Notes: generated by a model not told the origin, from the sequence alone. Shown: positions 8,770 through 18,247, counted from the first letter of the stretch. The stretch: DNA of 64,000 nt from Proteus vulgaris (GCF_033708015.1 NZ_CP137920.1:3038001-3102000); one strand, 5' to 3'. Translations and numbers: made by a program.

Positions 8770-11094
8770 ATGAAAAAACGTTTTCTCATATTTGCCTTAT
8801 TTATGCTCACTTCTTCAGTTCATGGCGATGAAACTCAAGAAGCGAAAACCAATATTTCAGAGCCTCCTGTTACAATAACAGAAGCGGCACCTGAAGCTAT
8901 TTCTCAAGCAGAGCTGACTGGTGATACCCCCTTACCTTCTACGGATGTTACGCCTTCCTCTCACCAGAAAATATTAACATTTGCTGAGACAGCACCTAGC
9001 TATGGCGCGATCCATTTGACAGGTATTACCCCTGATGGTTATTTAGAATTTGGTGTACGTAGTGATGAATATGTTTCAAAAGCCACTCTCGATTTAGAAT
9101 TTACACCGTCTCCATCACTACTTCCTGTGGAATCTCATTTTAATGTTTATTTAAATAATGAATTAATGGGAGTAGTTACCTTAAAACAGGAAGATTTAGG
9201 TAAGAAAAATCAAATTACGATACCTATTGATCCTTTATTTATTCAAGATTTTAACCATATAAAACTCTCTTTTATTGGTCATTATCGTGAAATTTGCGAA
9301 AATCAAGCGAATACAACACTCTGGCTTGATATAAGTAAAAGCAGTCAATTAAATCTAACCTTTCAATCACTCCGTTTAGGTAATGAATTAGCGTATTTCC
9401 CAGAGCCATTTTTTGATAGCCGTGATTTTGGAGAATTAACACTACCGATTATCTTCAGCCAGTCGCCTAATTTGGTTCAACAAAAAGCGGCAGCAATTCT
9501 CTCTTCTTGGTTTGGCACTCAAGTTGATTGGCGTAAACAAAATTATCCTGTTTATTATGATACTTTACCCAATCAACACAGCATTGTTTTTGCAACTAAT
9601 AAACAAAAACCCACATTTTTAAAACAGCATCCTGATGTAAAAGAGCCAACCATCGAAATGCTGACACATCCAACCAATCCTTATATTAAGTTACTTCTTA
9701 TTATGGGACGTGATGATAACGATTTGATCACAGCCGTAAACGGAATAGCTCGTGGGCAAGTTATCTTCAGAGGGAATATTGTTACAATTAATGAAGTGGA
9801 AAAATTGATCCCGCGTGAACCTTATGATGCGCCAAAATGGGTGCAGTTAAATAAACCTATCTACTTTAATACGCTACAAGACTATGAAGGCCAGTTGCAA
9901 TCTCGTGGGTTAAACCCGAGCCCTATTACATTAAATATGACCTTACCGCCAGATCTATTTATGTTTAATAATACGGGATTACAAATGCAATTACGTTATC
10001 GCTACACCACACCTGCATTTCAAGATAACTCTCGTATGTCTATCTCAGTAAACGACCATTTCATTAAAGCTTATCCTCTTGAGAAAGAGAAAAAAGATAA
10101 TCTCGTCATCGCTTATTTACCGCTTATTCAAGGGTGGATTGAGCATAAGAATTTATTGAATATTCCCGCTGTAAAATTGGGTGAGCGTAACCAAATTACA
10201 TTTGCCTTTGATTACACCAACCCCATTCCAGGCGGATCAGTCGATCAGTGTATTACTTATCAACCCGTACCAAATACTGTCGCCATTGATGATTTATCTA
10301 GTTTTAATTTTACAGGTGATTATCGACACTATATTGCATTACCTGACTTACGCGTTTACAGCCATGCGGGTTTTCCATTTAGCCGTTATGCGGATCTGTC
10401 AGAAACCTTGGTTTTTGTTAATCAGCAACCTTCTCCAACACAATTATCTACCCTATTAATTTCAATGGGGAATATCGGCGCTCAAACAGGTTACCCTGCT
10501 CTAAATGTTTCATTAACGAGTTCATTGGATGAAGTGCAAAAAAGGGATGCTGATCTGCTACTTATTGGCACCATTCCACCCGCAATAAATAATGATAAAC
10601 AGATGAATATACTGATCGATAAAGCACGTAGTGAAATCACTCTGCCTTCTCGTGAAACCAGTATCTTTAGCCACACTAATTATCAACCCGCTGATAAACG
10701 TCCTGACAGTCGAATTTCTCTGACTTCAAAAGGATCTATGGGAGCGATTATTGGTTTCCAATCTCCTTTCTTTTCACAGCGTAGTGTTGTTGCATTATTA
10801 GCCGATAGTACACAAGGTTATAAACTGTTAAATGAGGCAATAAGTGACAGTGGTAAGCGTGATGCTATGCATGGTTCAGTGGTATTAATCAGAGACTCTG
10901 GCGTAAATAGTTTGCGTGTGGGCGAGACGTATTTCGTCGGTTATTTACCTTGGTGGGAAGAAGTTTGGTATGTGTTTGCTTCCCACCCTATATGGCTTGG
11001 TTTAGCGGCAATTGTCGGCATTATTCTAGTTTCTCTTCTTATTTGGCGAGCAATGAAAATAAGAAGTCAACGTCGTTTGTCGACTAAGGACTAA
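8770..11094 (+). CDS. bcsB: Cellulose synthase regulatory/periplasmic subunit BcsB
   Basis: BcsB is the periplasmic partner of BcsA that guides the emerging glucan chain and is anchored by one C-terminal helix. The 774 residues begin with a signal peptide (MKKRFLIFALFMLTSSVHG), followed by an acidic/proline-rich linker, then the carbohydrate-binding and flavodoxin-like repeats, and end with a membrane helix at about 740-760 (WLGLAAIVGIILVSLLIW) and a basic tail. CITYQP and PEPFFDSRDF are family-like segments. It starts 56 bp after bcsA and ends three bases before the bcsC start. Confidence 0.93.
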   Translation: MKKRFLIFALFMLTSSVHGDETQEAKTNISEPPVTITEAAPEAISQAELTGDTPLPSTDVTPSSHQKILTFAETAPSYGAIHLTGITPDGYLEFGVRSDEYVSKATLDLEFTPSPSLLPVESHFNVYLNNELMGVVTLKQEDLGKKNQITIPIDPLFIQDFNHIKLSFIGHYREICENQANTTLWLDISKSSQLNLTFQSLRLGNELAYFPEPFFDSRDFGELTLPIIFSQSPNLVQQKAAAILSSWFGTQVDWRKQNYPVYYDTLPNQHSIVFATNKQKPTFLKQHPDVKEPTIEMLTHPTNPYIKLLLIMGRDDNDLITAVNGIARGQVIFRGNIVTINEVEKLIPREPYDAPKWVQLNKPIYFNTLQDYEGQLQSRGLNPSPITLNMTLPPDLFMFNNTGLQMQLRYRYTTPAFQDNSRMSISVNDHFIKAYPLEKEKKDNLVIAYLPLIQGWIEHKNLLNIPAVKLGERNQITFAFDYTNPIPGGSVDQCITYQPVPNTVAIDDLSSFNFTGDYRHYIALPDLRVYSHAGFPFSRYADLSETLVFVNQQPSPTQLSTLLISMGNIGAQTGYPALNVSLTSSLDEVQKRDADLLLIGTIPPAINNDKQMNILIDKARSEITLPSRETSIFSHTNYQPADKRPDSRISLTSKGSMGAIIGFQSPFFSQRSVVALLADSTQGYKLLNEAISDSGKRDAMHGSVVLIRDSGVNSLRVGETYFVGYLPWWEEVWYVFASHPIWLGLAAIVGIILVSLLIWRAMKIRSQRRLSTKD

Positions 11095-11097
11095 GCT

Positions 11098-14000
11098 ATG
11101 TGGCAATTTGATCACACACATCGCTACTCTATTCTTGCTTTCTTTTTGCTGACAGGCATTATGCCTGTCACGCAAGCTAATGAAGAGACGACGGAAGCCT
11201 TTTTACAAGAACAAGTAAGATTAGGAGTATCCACAGAAAATGAAACTTTAGTGGCTCAATCGTTGCATCGTTTAGCATTAATTAAACCCAATGATCCTAA
11301 TATCTTATTAATGCAAATTCAGTTTGCCGTAAAACAGAAAGACAATGCAAAAGCACAACAGTGGTTTACCCAACTAGGTACTCAATTTCCACAATCAGAG
11401 CAATATCAGCGTGCAATAAAAACCTTATCACTGACAACCGATATTAATCGGCAAAAATTACAGCGAGCTCAGCTTTACCGTACCGCTGGACGCTATGATG
11501 ATGCGTTAAATTTATACGATGAAGTTTATCGTGGAATACCGCCAGATGAGGCTTTAGCGATAGAATATATCCAAGTGCTTATGCAGTCTTCTCACGATGA
11601 TAAGATAGATAGACTTAATCACATTTATCGCCAATATCCTCAGAATGCGACAATAGCAAACCTCTTCCAGCAACAATCCACACTAAAATCAGCAGTGACA
11701 CCAAACATTATAAATACTGCTTCCTCTGTAAAATCAAAAACAGATATCTCCTCATTATCCATTACGACTTTAAAACAAAAAGCACGACAACAACCTGATA
11801 ATGCTGATGTTGTAGGTACTTTAGGTGTACGTTATTCTAGATCCAACCAACGTGGTGCGGCTATTTTTTATCTGTCACAAGCGCTAAAATTATCACCCAA
11901 TCATGATAATAGTGGTCAATGGCGAGCGATGTTGCAGGCTAATCAATATTGGCACCTCCTTTCAAAAGGCGATGATGCACTATTAAAAAAAGATTATGAA
12001 TTAGCTGAACGTTATTTTAACCAACTCAATAAGTTAAGCCCTTATAAAAGTGAGCCTTATCTTGGTTTAGGTAACATTGCAGTTGCACGGCATCAATTAG
12101 CGCTTGCTGAAAGTTATTATTTGCAAGCTTTAAAATATCACCCCAATCACTCTGCAACTTTACATCGCCTGGCAAAACTTTATCGCCAGCAGTCACATGA
12201 TAAAGCACAACAATTTATTCATGGTTTAACACCAAGCCAATATAACAATTTAGCCGAAGATTATGGCTATATTATCTCGGGTATAAGACAAGATTTAGCC
12301 GAGGATGATGAACATAAAGAGCAATACCTGAGTGCGATTGAAAAACGTAAGGCTATTGCTAAAGATTTTCCTAATGATGTTTGGAATATTTACCGCCTTA
12401 CTGATGATTTATTAATCACACAGCAAGACGCTGTGGCTGAAGCGTATTTTAATCAGCTTAATCACCGTCTCCCTAATGATGCATCTCGTCTTTATGCCTA
12501 CGCACTCTATCTCAATAAAACAGGACGAGGATCTCAAGCACTTGATACGCTAAAAACAATCCCCTTATCTCAACGCAGTGAGAGCATGAAAGCATTAGAT
12601 AGCCAATTACGTTTTGGTGAAATAGTAACCCATGCAGAGTCTCTACGCGCAAAAGGGCAAGAACAACGTGCAGTCGATTATCTTTTTGCGCATATGCCGC
12701 CAGAACAAAAAATTCAGACTTATTTACTATTAGCAAACTGGGCACAAGAACGAAATAACCTTGAACAAGCCCTCAGTTATTATCATACCGCGCTAAGTTT
12801 AGACTCTAACAATGAAACGGCATTATTAGGTGCAACAGATATTGCTTTAGCACAAGGACAAGAAACACAAGCAAAACACTATCTTGCAAAAATAGAAACA
12901 CTTTCACCTAGCCAGTTTAATAGCAATGCGATTAGACGCGTCGCCAATGCAGAAAAAGCCGTAGGTAACACAGAAAACGCACAACACTATTTTGCTTATT
13001 TAGCACAACAAATCGAAATAGAGCCAGACAATGCTGAGCCATTAGTATTACGCGATATTGCACGCTTTCAGCGTGATGAACAGCATAGTCAGCAAGCTCA
13101 CTATTATTATCAACAAGCTATGCTCAAGGATGAAATAACCGATAGATTGCCAAAAGACAATATTGAATACACCACATTAATGCGTAATGACGAAAAAGAT
13201 AATTGGCTCTCTCGAAGCCTACGAGCCGATGCCCACTCTCTTTATCGTCAACAAGCGTGGCGTTTTACTCTTGAGCACGATTATTGGGGATCTAATGGTA
13301 GCGAAGGCTATTCAAAGCTGCGCGCGCACACCACAATGTTACAACTCGACCATCCTATTTATGATGGTCGCTTCTTCTGGCGTGCAGACTTAGTTAATCT
13401 TCATAGTGGCAAACTAGGTACCTCACCTTATGATGCCAAATTTGGGACCTGCTATCGGACAGGTTGTTTTCCACTAGAACAAAAATCCTTTGGCATTAGC
13501 CCTGCCATTGGCTGGGAAAACAGTCAATGGCAATGGGATCTTGGTACAACCCCTCTGGGTTTCAACGTAACAGATTGGGTCGGTAGAGTCGCCTATAGTC
13601 ATGATCTCTTTAATGTAGGCTGGACACTGGATGTGCATCGTCGCCCTGTTAATAGCTCGTTGCTTGCTTTTGCTGGTCAACGTGATCTTTGGACAAATCA
13701 AATATGGGGCGGAGTTAGAAGAACGGGCATTCGTTTAAGTGGGAGCTATGACTTAGGCGGAAAAGACGGTTATTGGGGCGAGGTTTCTGTTGATAAATTG
13801 ACAGGTAAAAACGTTGAAGATAATCACAGTGTTCGAGGTATGGGCGGCTATTATTATAAGCTTATTAATGAGAACAACCGCCGAGTTTCTGTTGGGGTAA
13901 GTACGATGCTTTGGCATTATGATAAGGACTTAAGCGGGTATACTTTAGGACAAGGTGGTTATTATAGCCCTCAAAAATATATCTCTTTAGGGATCCCCAT

Positions 14001-14424
14001 TAATTATCGTCAACGCACTGAAAATTGGTCTTGGGAATTATCAGGTTCCGTTTCTTGGTCTTACTCTCAAACGGATGACAGAAAGCGCTATCCCTTACAA
14101 AATCTCGTCTCTATCGATAAATTTAATCACTATATGAATGGACTTACCCCTGAAGATCGAGAAGAGATGATGAGGCTTTATTATCAAGAGCGGGATGCTG
14201 TTGATGAAGGTGACTCTAGCCATGGTTTTGGTTATACCGCAAGAGCATTAGTTGAGCATCGTATTACGCCGCATTGGTTTATCGGTGGGGCTATCGATAT
14301 TCAACAAGCCAAAAACTATACTCCAAGCCATGCATTAATATACTTACGTTATTCATTTGATGGTTGGAATGGTGATTTAGATTTACCCCCAAACCCTCTT
14401 ATTCCTTATGCTGACTTTAAATAA
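11098..14424 (+). CDS. bcsC: Cellulose export outer-membrane protein BcsC
   Basis: BcsC exports cellulose across the outer membrane: a periplasmic TPR superhelix scaffolds the inner-membrane complex and a C-terminal beta-barrel forms the pore. The 1108 residues (E. coli about 1157) have a signal peptide ending near VTQA, then many TPR-like helices to about residue 700 (for example AEDYFNQLNKLSPYKSEPYLGLGN-type repeats), then an aromatic-rich barrel domain with GYYSPQKYISLGIPI and a closing segment at the C-terminus. AAGGA lies seven bases before the ATG. It follows bcsB directly; bcsZ, which normally sits between bcsB and bcsC, is missing. Confidence 0.93.
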   Translation: MWQFDHTHRYSILAFFLLTGIMPVTQANEETTEAFLQEQVRLGVSTENETLVAQSLHRLALIKPNDPNILLMQIQFAVKQKDNAKAQQWFTQLGTQFPQSEQYQRAIKTLSLTTDINRQKLQRAQLYRTAGRYDDALNLYDEVYRGIPPDEALAIEYIQVLMQSSHDDKIDRLNHIYRQYPQNATIANLFQQQSTLKSAVTPNIINTASSVKSKTDISSLSITTLKQKARQQPDNADVVGTLGVRYSRSNQRGAAIFYLSQALKLSPNHDNSGQWRAMLQANQYWHLLSKGDDALLKKDYELAERYFNQLNKLSPYKSEPYLGLGNIAVARHQLALAESYYLQALKYHPNHSATLHRLAKLYRQQSHDKAQQFIHGLTPSQYNNLAEDYGYIISGIRQDLAEDDEHKEQYLSAIEKRKAIAKDFPNDVWNIYRLTDDLLITQQDAVAEAYFNQLNHRLPNDASRLYAYALYLNKTGRGSQALDTLKTIPLSQRSESMKALDSQLRFGEIVTHAESLRAKGQEQRAVDYLFAHMPPEQKIQTYLLLANWAQERNNLEQALSYYHTALSLDSNNETALLGATDIALAQGQETQAKHYLAKIETLSPSQFNSNAIRRVANAEKAVGNTENAQHYFAYLAQQIEIEPDNAEPLVLRDIARFQRDEQHSQQAHYYYQQAMLKDEITDRLPKDNIEYTTLMRNDEKDNWLSRSLRADAHSLYRQQAWRFTLEHDYWGSNGSEGYSKLRAHTTMLQLDHPIYDGRFFWRADLVNLHSGKLGTSPYDAKFGTCYRTGCFPLEQKSFGISPAIGWENSQWQWDLGTTPLGFNVTDWVGRVAYSHDLFNVGWTLDVHRRPVNSSLLAFAGQRDLWTNQIWGGVRRTGIRLSGSYDLGGKDGYWGEVSVDKLTGKNVEDNHSVRGMGGYYYKLINENNRRVSVGVSTMLWHYDKDLSGYTLGQGGYYSPQKYISLGIPINYRQRTENWSWELSGSVSWSYSQTDDRKRYPLQNLVSIDKFNHYMNGLTPEDREEMMRLYYQERDAVDEGDSSHGFGYTARALVEHRITPHWFIGGAIDIQQAKNYTPSHALIYLRYSFDGWNGDLDLPPNPLIPYADFK

Positions 14425-14444
14425 CGTTCAATGTATAAATACAC

Positions 14445-14470
14445 AAACGGGAAGCTCTGGCTTCCCGTTT
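14445..14470. terminator. Hairpin terminator after bcsC (convergent with the sulfur operon)
   Basis: A perfect 11-bp stem, AAACGGGAAGC with GCTTCCCGTTT, closes a four-base TCTG loop. It lies between the converging ends of bcsC and the minus-strand YeeE operon and can serve both, although neither side has a long T run. Confidence 0.7.
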
Positions 14471-14505
14471 AACGTTTTCGCTAAAATGGTGATAGCAAGT
14501 CGCCA

Positions 14506-14919
14506 TTATTGTGCTTTACGAAAAAAGCCAACAAGCAACCAACCGACAATCATGGCAAGAACAAATAAAATACCTTGATAAAAACCAGCACCTGCCAATA
14601 CCAAACCGGGTCCAGGGCAAATTCCAGCTAACCCCCAGCCAAGACCAAATAATACACTGCCTAGTACTAAGGGTTTATCAATCACTTTATTGGTCGGGAT
14701 ATTTAAAGGACATGCTAGTACACTTTGTTGCCTACGACGTGTTAATTGGTAACCTATCACACTGACAACCAGCCCTGCTCCCATGATTATCAATAAAGAC
14801 GGATCCCAGTTCCCAGTAATATCCAAAAAACCGAGAATTTTTTGCGGATTGCTCATTCCACCAACAATCAATCCTGCACTGAATAAAAGGCCACAAAGAA
14901 AAGCAACAAACTTAGTCAT
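14506..14919 (-). CDS. YeeE/YedE-family sulfur-compound transporter, second half-protein
   Basis: A 137-residue membrane protein with about four hydrophobic segments, of the YeeE/YedE (DUF395) family. Members take up thiosulfate or other sulfane sulfur; full-length TsuA-type proteins carry two such halves. The motif GICPGPGLVLAGAG in the C-terminal half holds the conserved cysteine thought to contact the sulfur substrate. It begins four bases after the stop of the first half-protein, so both halves are made from one mRNA and probably assemble together. Third gene of the arsR-type operon. The exact substrate cannot be told from sequence. Confidence 0.85.
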   Translation of the reverse strand: MTKFVAFLCGLLFSAGLIVGGMSNPQKILGFLDITGNWDPSLLIIMGAGLVVSVIGYQLTRRRQQSVLACPLNIPTNKVIDKPLVLGSVLFGLGWGLAGICPGPGLVLAGAGFYQGILFVLAMIVGWLLVGFFRKAQ

Positions 14920-14923
14920 TTTC

Positions 14924-15358
14924 TTAGCCTCCTATCACATGACGCTGAATATAAACGGTAATAAAAGCAGTTACCATAAAGACCAAAACGGCCACCATTG
15001 AGCGACGCGATAAGCGCGCTAATCCACAAATACCATGACCACTAGTGCAACCATTACCTAAACGTGTCCCGACTCCCACCAAGACACCGGCAATAATTAA
15101 CATCCAAGGTGATGTTTCAATCACGGGTGATAAAGGTTTATCAAAAAAATAAAACAGTGTAGGTGCGATTAACATGCCAAGTAAAAATGCCCAACGCCAA
15201 CCATTCCCTTGCTGCTTTGTTGATAAAACACCGCCTAGAATGCCACTTATTCCTGCAATGCGGCCATTAAATAACAGTAAAATGGCGGCGGCAGCACCTA
15301 TCATCAGCCCACCAATTGCCGCACTTAAAGGCGTAAAGTGAACCCAATCTATATTCAT
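14924..15358 (-). CDS. YeeE/YedE-family sulfur-compound transporter, first half-protein
   Basis: A 144-residue membrane protein with about four hydrophobic segments. The motif GNGCTSGHGICGLARLS is the signature of YeeE/YedE sulfur permeases, with two cysteines that can relay persulfide sulfur. It starts three bases after the stop of the ArsR-family regulator gene and is followed at four bases by the second half-protein, so the three genes form one tight operon. The likely role is import of thiosulfate or sulfane sulfur, controlled by the regulator. Confidence 0.88.
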   Translation of the reverse strand: MNIDWVHFTPLSAAIGGLMIGAAAAILLLFNGRIAGISGILGGVLSTKQQGNGWRWAFLLGMLIAPTLFYFFDKPLSPVIETSPWMLIIAGVLVGVGTRLGNGCTSGHGICGLARLSRRSMVAVLVFMVTAFITVYIQRHVIGG

Positions 15359-15361
15359 AAA

Positions 15362-15685
15362 TTAACCTGCTATCGGGCAATAAAGCTGATAAAGCGTATT
15401 GAGTAGTACAAGCACTTTTTCATCAGCAATAGAATAAAAGATACGTTTTCCATCACGACGAGTATTCACTAACCCTTCATTACGCAAAACGGTTAGTTGT
15501 TGAGAAAGTGTCGGTTGACGGATCCCTAAACTCTCTTCTAATTCACTCACACTTTTTTCGCCCTGACTTAATTGACACAATAATAAGAGGCGATCGCCGT
15601 TTCCTAGCGTCTTAAGCATGCTGGACGCTTCATTAGCCGCCAATTTCATTGCATCTAATAAATCAGGTTGAACTCGTTGTGTCAT
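15362..15685 (-). CDS. ArsR-family sulfide/persulfide-type repressor (BigR/SqrR/YgaV group)
   Basis: A 107-residue winged-helix regulator. The recognition region ELEESLGIRQPTLSQQLTVLRNEGLV and wing TRRDGKRIFYSI are typical of the ArsR family. Two cysteines, in LLLLCQLSQGE and near the C-terminus in LYCPIAG, match the positions of the redox pair in SqrR/BigR, which sense persulfide by forming a polysulfide link. I chose the ATG at 15685 because GGAG lies just before it; longer starts at 15697 (ATG) and 15703 (TTG) have no ribosome site. It heads the operon with the two YeeE genes, which it probably represses. Confidence 0.85.
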   Translation of the reverse strand: MTQRVQPDLLDAMKLAANEASSMLKTLGNGDRLLLLCQLSQGEKSVSELEESLGIRQPTLSQQLTVLRNEGLVNTRRDGKRIFYSIADEKVLVLLNTLYQLYCPIAG

Positions 15686-15700
15686 GGTAAACTCCATAAT

Positions 15701-15737
15701 CAATATACTTTTTAATAATATGTTAATTTATATATTG
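15701..15737. promoter_or_regulatory. Inverted repeat in the arsR-type/sprT divergent promoter region
   Basis: CAATATA (15701-15707) and TATATTG (15731-15737) form a seven-base inverted repeat flanking the very AT-rich gap between the divergent regulator and sprT. It is a candidate autoregulatory operator for the ArsR-family repressor, but AT-rich DNA produces such repeats readily. Confidence 0.35.
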
Positions 15738-15778
15738 TGCAAGTTTTCTTTTTATTGCGTGTTTGTATAAGGCGCTAT

Positions 15779-16306
15779 ATGCTCTATAACATGAAAACGG
15801 TAAGAATCCCCATCGCCTTAGTGCAAAGCGTTATGCGAACACTGCGTGAAAAATTGCAGCAGGCTAATCTTTATCTTAATACAAATTACCCAGAACCTAC
15901 CCTACATTATAATCAGAGAGGAACTATTGCAGGCAGTGCCTATTATGCAAATTGGGAAATCCGTATTAATCCTACATTATTGATTGAAAATAAACAGAAT
16001 TTTATTGAAGAAGTTATTCCTCATGAATTAGCACATTTATTAGTGAATCGCCATTTTGGTCGTGTAGCACCTCATGGGAAAGAGTGGAAATGGATGATGG
16101 AAACCGTATTACAAGTTTCCGCGAAACGAACCCATCATTTTGATGTCAGCACAGTTAAGGCTAAAACCTTTCCTTACGCTTGCCATTGTGAAGAGAAACA
16201 CCAGCTGACTATTCGTCGTCATAACAAGGTATTACGTGGTGAAACACAATATCGTTGTCGTCATTGTCAGTCAATTTTGCAGTTTATAGAACATGAATTA
16301 ACATAG
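15779..16306 (+). CDS. sprT: SprT-family zinc metalloprotease-like protein
   Basis: SprT proteins are small Zn proteins related to the SPRTN/WSS1 protease fold; their role in bacteria is poorly known. The HELAH motif (metal ligands and Glu) in [18 protein letters not shown] is clear, followed by [11 protein letters not shown], and a C-terminal zinc-ribbon with CHC and CRHC pairs. ATG 15779 has AAGG six bases upstream and gives 175 residues; E. coli SprT begins at the equivalent of ATG 15791 (MKTVRIP), which is the alternative. Convergent with mgtE. Confidence 0.93.
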   Translation: MLYNMKTVRIPIALVQSVMRTLREKLQQANLYLNTNYPEPTLHYNQRGTIAGSAYYANWEIRINPTLLIENKQNFIEEVIPHELAHLLVNRHFGRVAPHGKEWKWMMETVLQVSAKRTHHFDVSTVKAKTFPYACHCEEKHQLTIRRHNKVLRGETQYRCRHCQSILQFIEHELT

Positions 16307-16314
16307 ATAAAAAT

Positions 16315-16348
16315 AAAGCCGATGTATTAGATAAATAACATCGGCTTT
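16315..16348. terminator. Bidirectional terminator between sprT and mgtE
   Basis: AAAGCCGATGT and ACATCGGCTTT form an 11-bp stem. On the minus strand it is followed by a T-rich stretch (TTATTTTTATC), which suits the end of mgtE; on the plus strand it follows sprT. Confidence 0.8.
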
Positions 16349-16374
16349 ACTTTGAAAAAATAGGTGGAATAGTC

Positions 16375-17448
16375 TTAAGCAAACTCGCTCATCACATGAG
16401 ATGCGATTTCAAAGTAAATAATCAGACCTGTACCATCAATTAACGTCGCGATAAACGGTGCTGAAACAACAGCAGGATCAATACCTAAACGCTTTAAGAC
16501 CATTGGAATAACAGACGAAACAATCGCACTCCAAACCGTGATTGAAATAAGCGTTAAGCCAACAACAATCATCACTTCCATACCCACGCCTAAGAACCAA
16601 GCACGCACAAAACCAGCAATCCCCATAGTCAGTGCAACCATTATGGATGTGGTTATCTCTTTTCTTAATACAGACCAAACATTACGTAAGCTCACTTCCC
16701 CTAATGCCATAGCACGGACTAATGTTGAAGTGATCTGAGTACCACTATTTCCGCCAGTACCAATCAGCAATGGAATAAAGAAGGCTAATGAAATTGCGGC
16801 TTCTAGTCTATCTTCAAAAGCATGTAATACGGTACTGGTATACGCTTCTGCCACAAACAGCATCAACAACCACACAACACGTTTACGCCATAATGTGACT
16901 GGACTCGTTTCTAAATAAGGTTGCTCTAAAGGCGAAGTCGCACCCTGCATTTGTGCATCAAGTGTATTTTCATCTTCAATTAATTCAGCAATATCTTGAG
17001 GACGTAACACACCCACTAATTTTCCAAAATGCATCACAGGTACACTGTCTAAACCACTATGACTAATCAATTGGTAGACATCGTGTCGATTTTGTTCTGG
17101 TGACACAGAGAAAAAAGTTTGACGCATCACATCAGAGACAAACAGATCATTCGCGGCTGTTAATAATGATTTAACAGGTAAAATCCCATTGAGATAATTA
17201 TCTTTATCTACCACATATAAATAAGTTGGAATTAATTCATCTTTTAAATCATTAACCAATTGAGCTTTCACATTTTCAACAGAATCAGCGACAGAAACCG
17301 CAATATAAGACTGGCTCATATAAGCACTCACGGTTGCATCATCTTTTAAACGATTATATTGGTCTTGAGTTGAGTTATTTTGAGGTGTGTTTAAGGATGT
17401 ATCTGCAACTAATACAGCATCCATTTTGTTTTGAGTATTGAATTTCAT
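16375..17448 (-). CDS. mgtE: MgtE-family magnesium transporter, short form
   Basis: MgtE is an inner-membrane Mg2+ channel/transporter. The 357 residues hold a pair of CBS domains (about 40-160) and the five-helix membrane domain (about 185-357) with the signature PLLIGTGGNSGTQ and the pore-region aspartate in FIATLIDGTGL. The N-terminal superhelical MgtE_N domain of longer homologues (about 450 residues) is missing, so Mg2+ sensing would rest on the CBS pair alone. An M-box riboswitch in the 5' leader ties expression to Mg2+. The start has GGGAA upstream. Confidence 0.93.
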   Translation of the reverse strand: MKFNTQNKMDAVLVADTSLNTPQNNSTQDQYNRLKDDATVSAYMSQSYIAVSVADSVENVKAQLVNDLKDELIPTYLYVVDKDNYLNGILPVKSLLTAANDLFVSDVMRQTFFSVSPEQNRHDVYQLISHSGLDSVPVMHFGKLVGVLRPQDIAELIEDENTLDAQMQGATSPLEQPYLETSPVTLWRKRVVWLLMLFVAEAYTSTVLHAFEDRLEAAISLAFFIPLLIGTGGNSGTQITSTLVRAMALGEVSLRNVWSVLRKEITTSIMVALTMGIAGFVRAWFLGVGMEVMIVVGLTLISITVWSAIVSSVIPMVLKRLGIDPAVVSAPFIATLIDGTGLIIYFEIASHVMSEFA

Positions 17449-17534
17449 TTTGTGGTTCCCTATTACTGTTTGTGTTTAGCAAATCAGTTCTCCATAGGGG
17501 CGAAACCAGAAGCGAGAATGCAAAAGCTATCTAC

Positions 17535-17697
17535 ACGTCTCGGTTTTAGCACTATACAACGTATCCGATGAATACTGGAAGTTACATGGGGATATACCTT
17601 CGGTCGATATATCCTGTCCTAATCTTGGGCGTCTCTCGACGTCGTCAGATCAGTAACCTATGTTTGTATAGGAGCCTCGCCTAACGAGATACTGCAC
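17535..17697 (-). ncRNA. M-box (ykoK) magnesium riboswitch in the mgtE leader
   Basis: Read on the minus strand, the leader contains the conserved M-box blocks in order: CTCGTTAGGCGAGGCTCCT, then ATAC...ATAGGTTACTG, then GTCGAGAGACGCCCAAGA, then ACAGG, then ...CCGAAGGTATATCC. These match the M-box consensus (GUUAGGUGAGGCUCCU and AGAGACGCC). M-box RNAs compact on binding Mg2+ and switch off Mg2+ transporter genes. About 85 nt of leader separate it from the mgtE start; I could not see a clear terminator there, so the expression platform may act on translation. Confidence 0.9.
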
Positions 17698-17911
17698 TTT
17701 TCTTGCGAATGCGGCGCGCATTATAACCACTCACAATATAATGGAAAGCACGATAGCGATTTTGTTTAAGTTCTATTGAAAAATAACTCGAAGCATTTAC
17801 CATGCAATTAAAGAATACAAATGCATTCAAAAACAATATACAAAAAAAGAAATGAAGTTTTCCTATGAAAGCTAAAATTATAGAGTAAAAGATAATCTGT
17901 ATATTAATTGA

Positions 17912-18247
17912 TTATTTTAATGCTAATTTTTGTACTTTTATTTCTTCTGCTTGCAAAAATATCTCTTTTGCCGTTTTACCATCTAATGATTGGCACATTT
18001 TGCGCGTGATAATATCCGAATTTTTATAACGACCTGCGATCACTAAATCATTAAAATTAATATCATTAAGAATAGCTAATTCTATTGCTTCATCAAAGCG
18101 CGATTGTTCATCAAGGGGGAGTGAATTGCGCATTTCAACAATTGAGATACGTAGCGACTCGACATTCGAGCCATCAAGGGTTTGTTGAGGTTTTTCACAG
18201 CCAGATAACATGACACTAAATAAACAAATAACTAACAATTTTTTCAT
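17912..18247 (-). CDS. Small lipoprotein (DUF6694-like)
   Basis: A 111-residue protein with a lipoprotein signal peptide: MKKLLVICLFSVMLSGC, the lipobox being LSGC with the acylated Cys17. Position +2 is Glu, so outer-membrane sorting is likely. The remainder is soluble and alpha-helical, with NSLPLDEQSRFDEAI and LDGKTAKEIFLQAEEIK, resembling small Enterobacterales lipoproteins of unknown function that I associate with DUF6694. No operon partner; it stands alone between the M-box leader and hcr. Confidence 0.8.
   Translation of the reverse strand: MKKLLVICLFSVMLSGCEKPQQTLDGSNVESLRISIVEMRNSLPLDEQSRFDEAIELAILNDINFNDLVIAGRYKNSDIITRKMCQSLDGKTAKEIFLQAEEIKVQKLALK

Noticed and set aside
8601..8831. 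76-codon ORF across the bcsA-bcsB junction
   Set aside because: Overlaps the end of bcsA and the signal peptide of bcsB in another frame; no family likeness.
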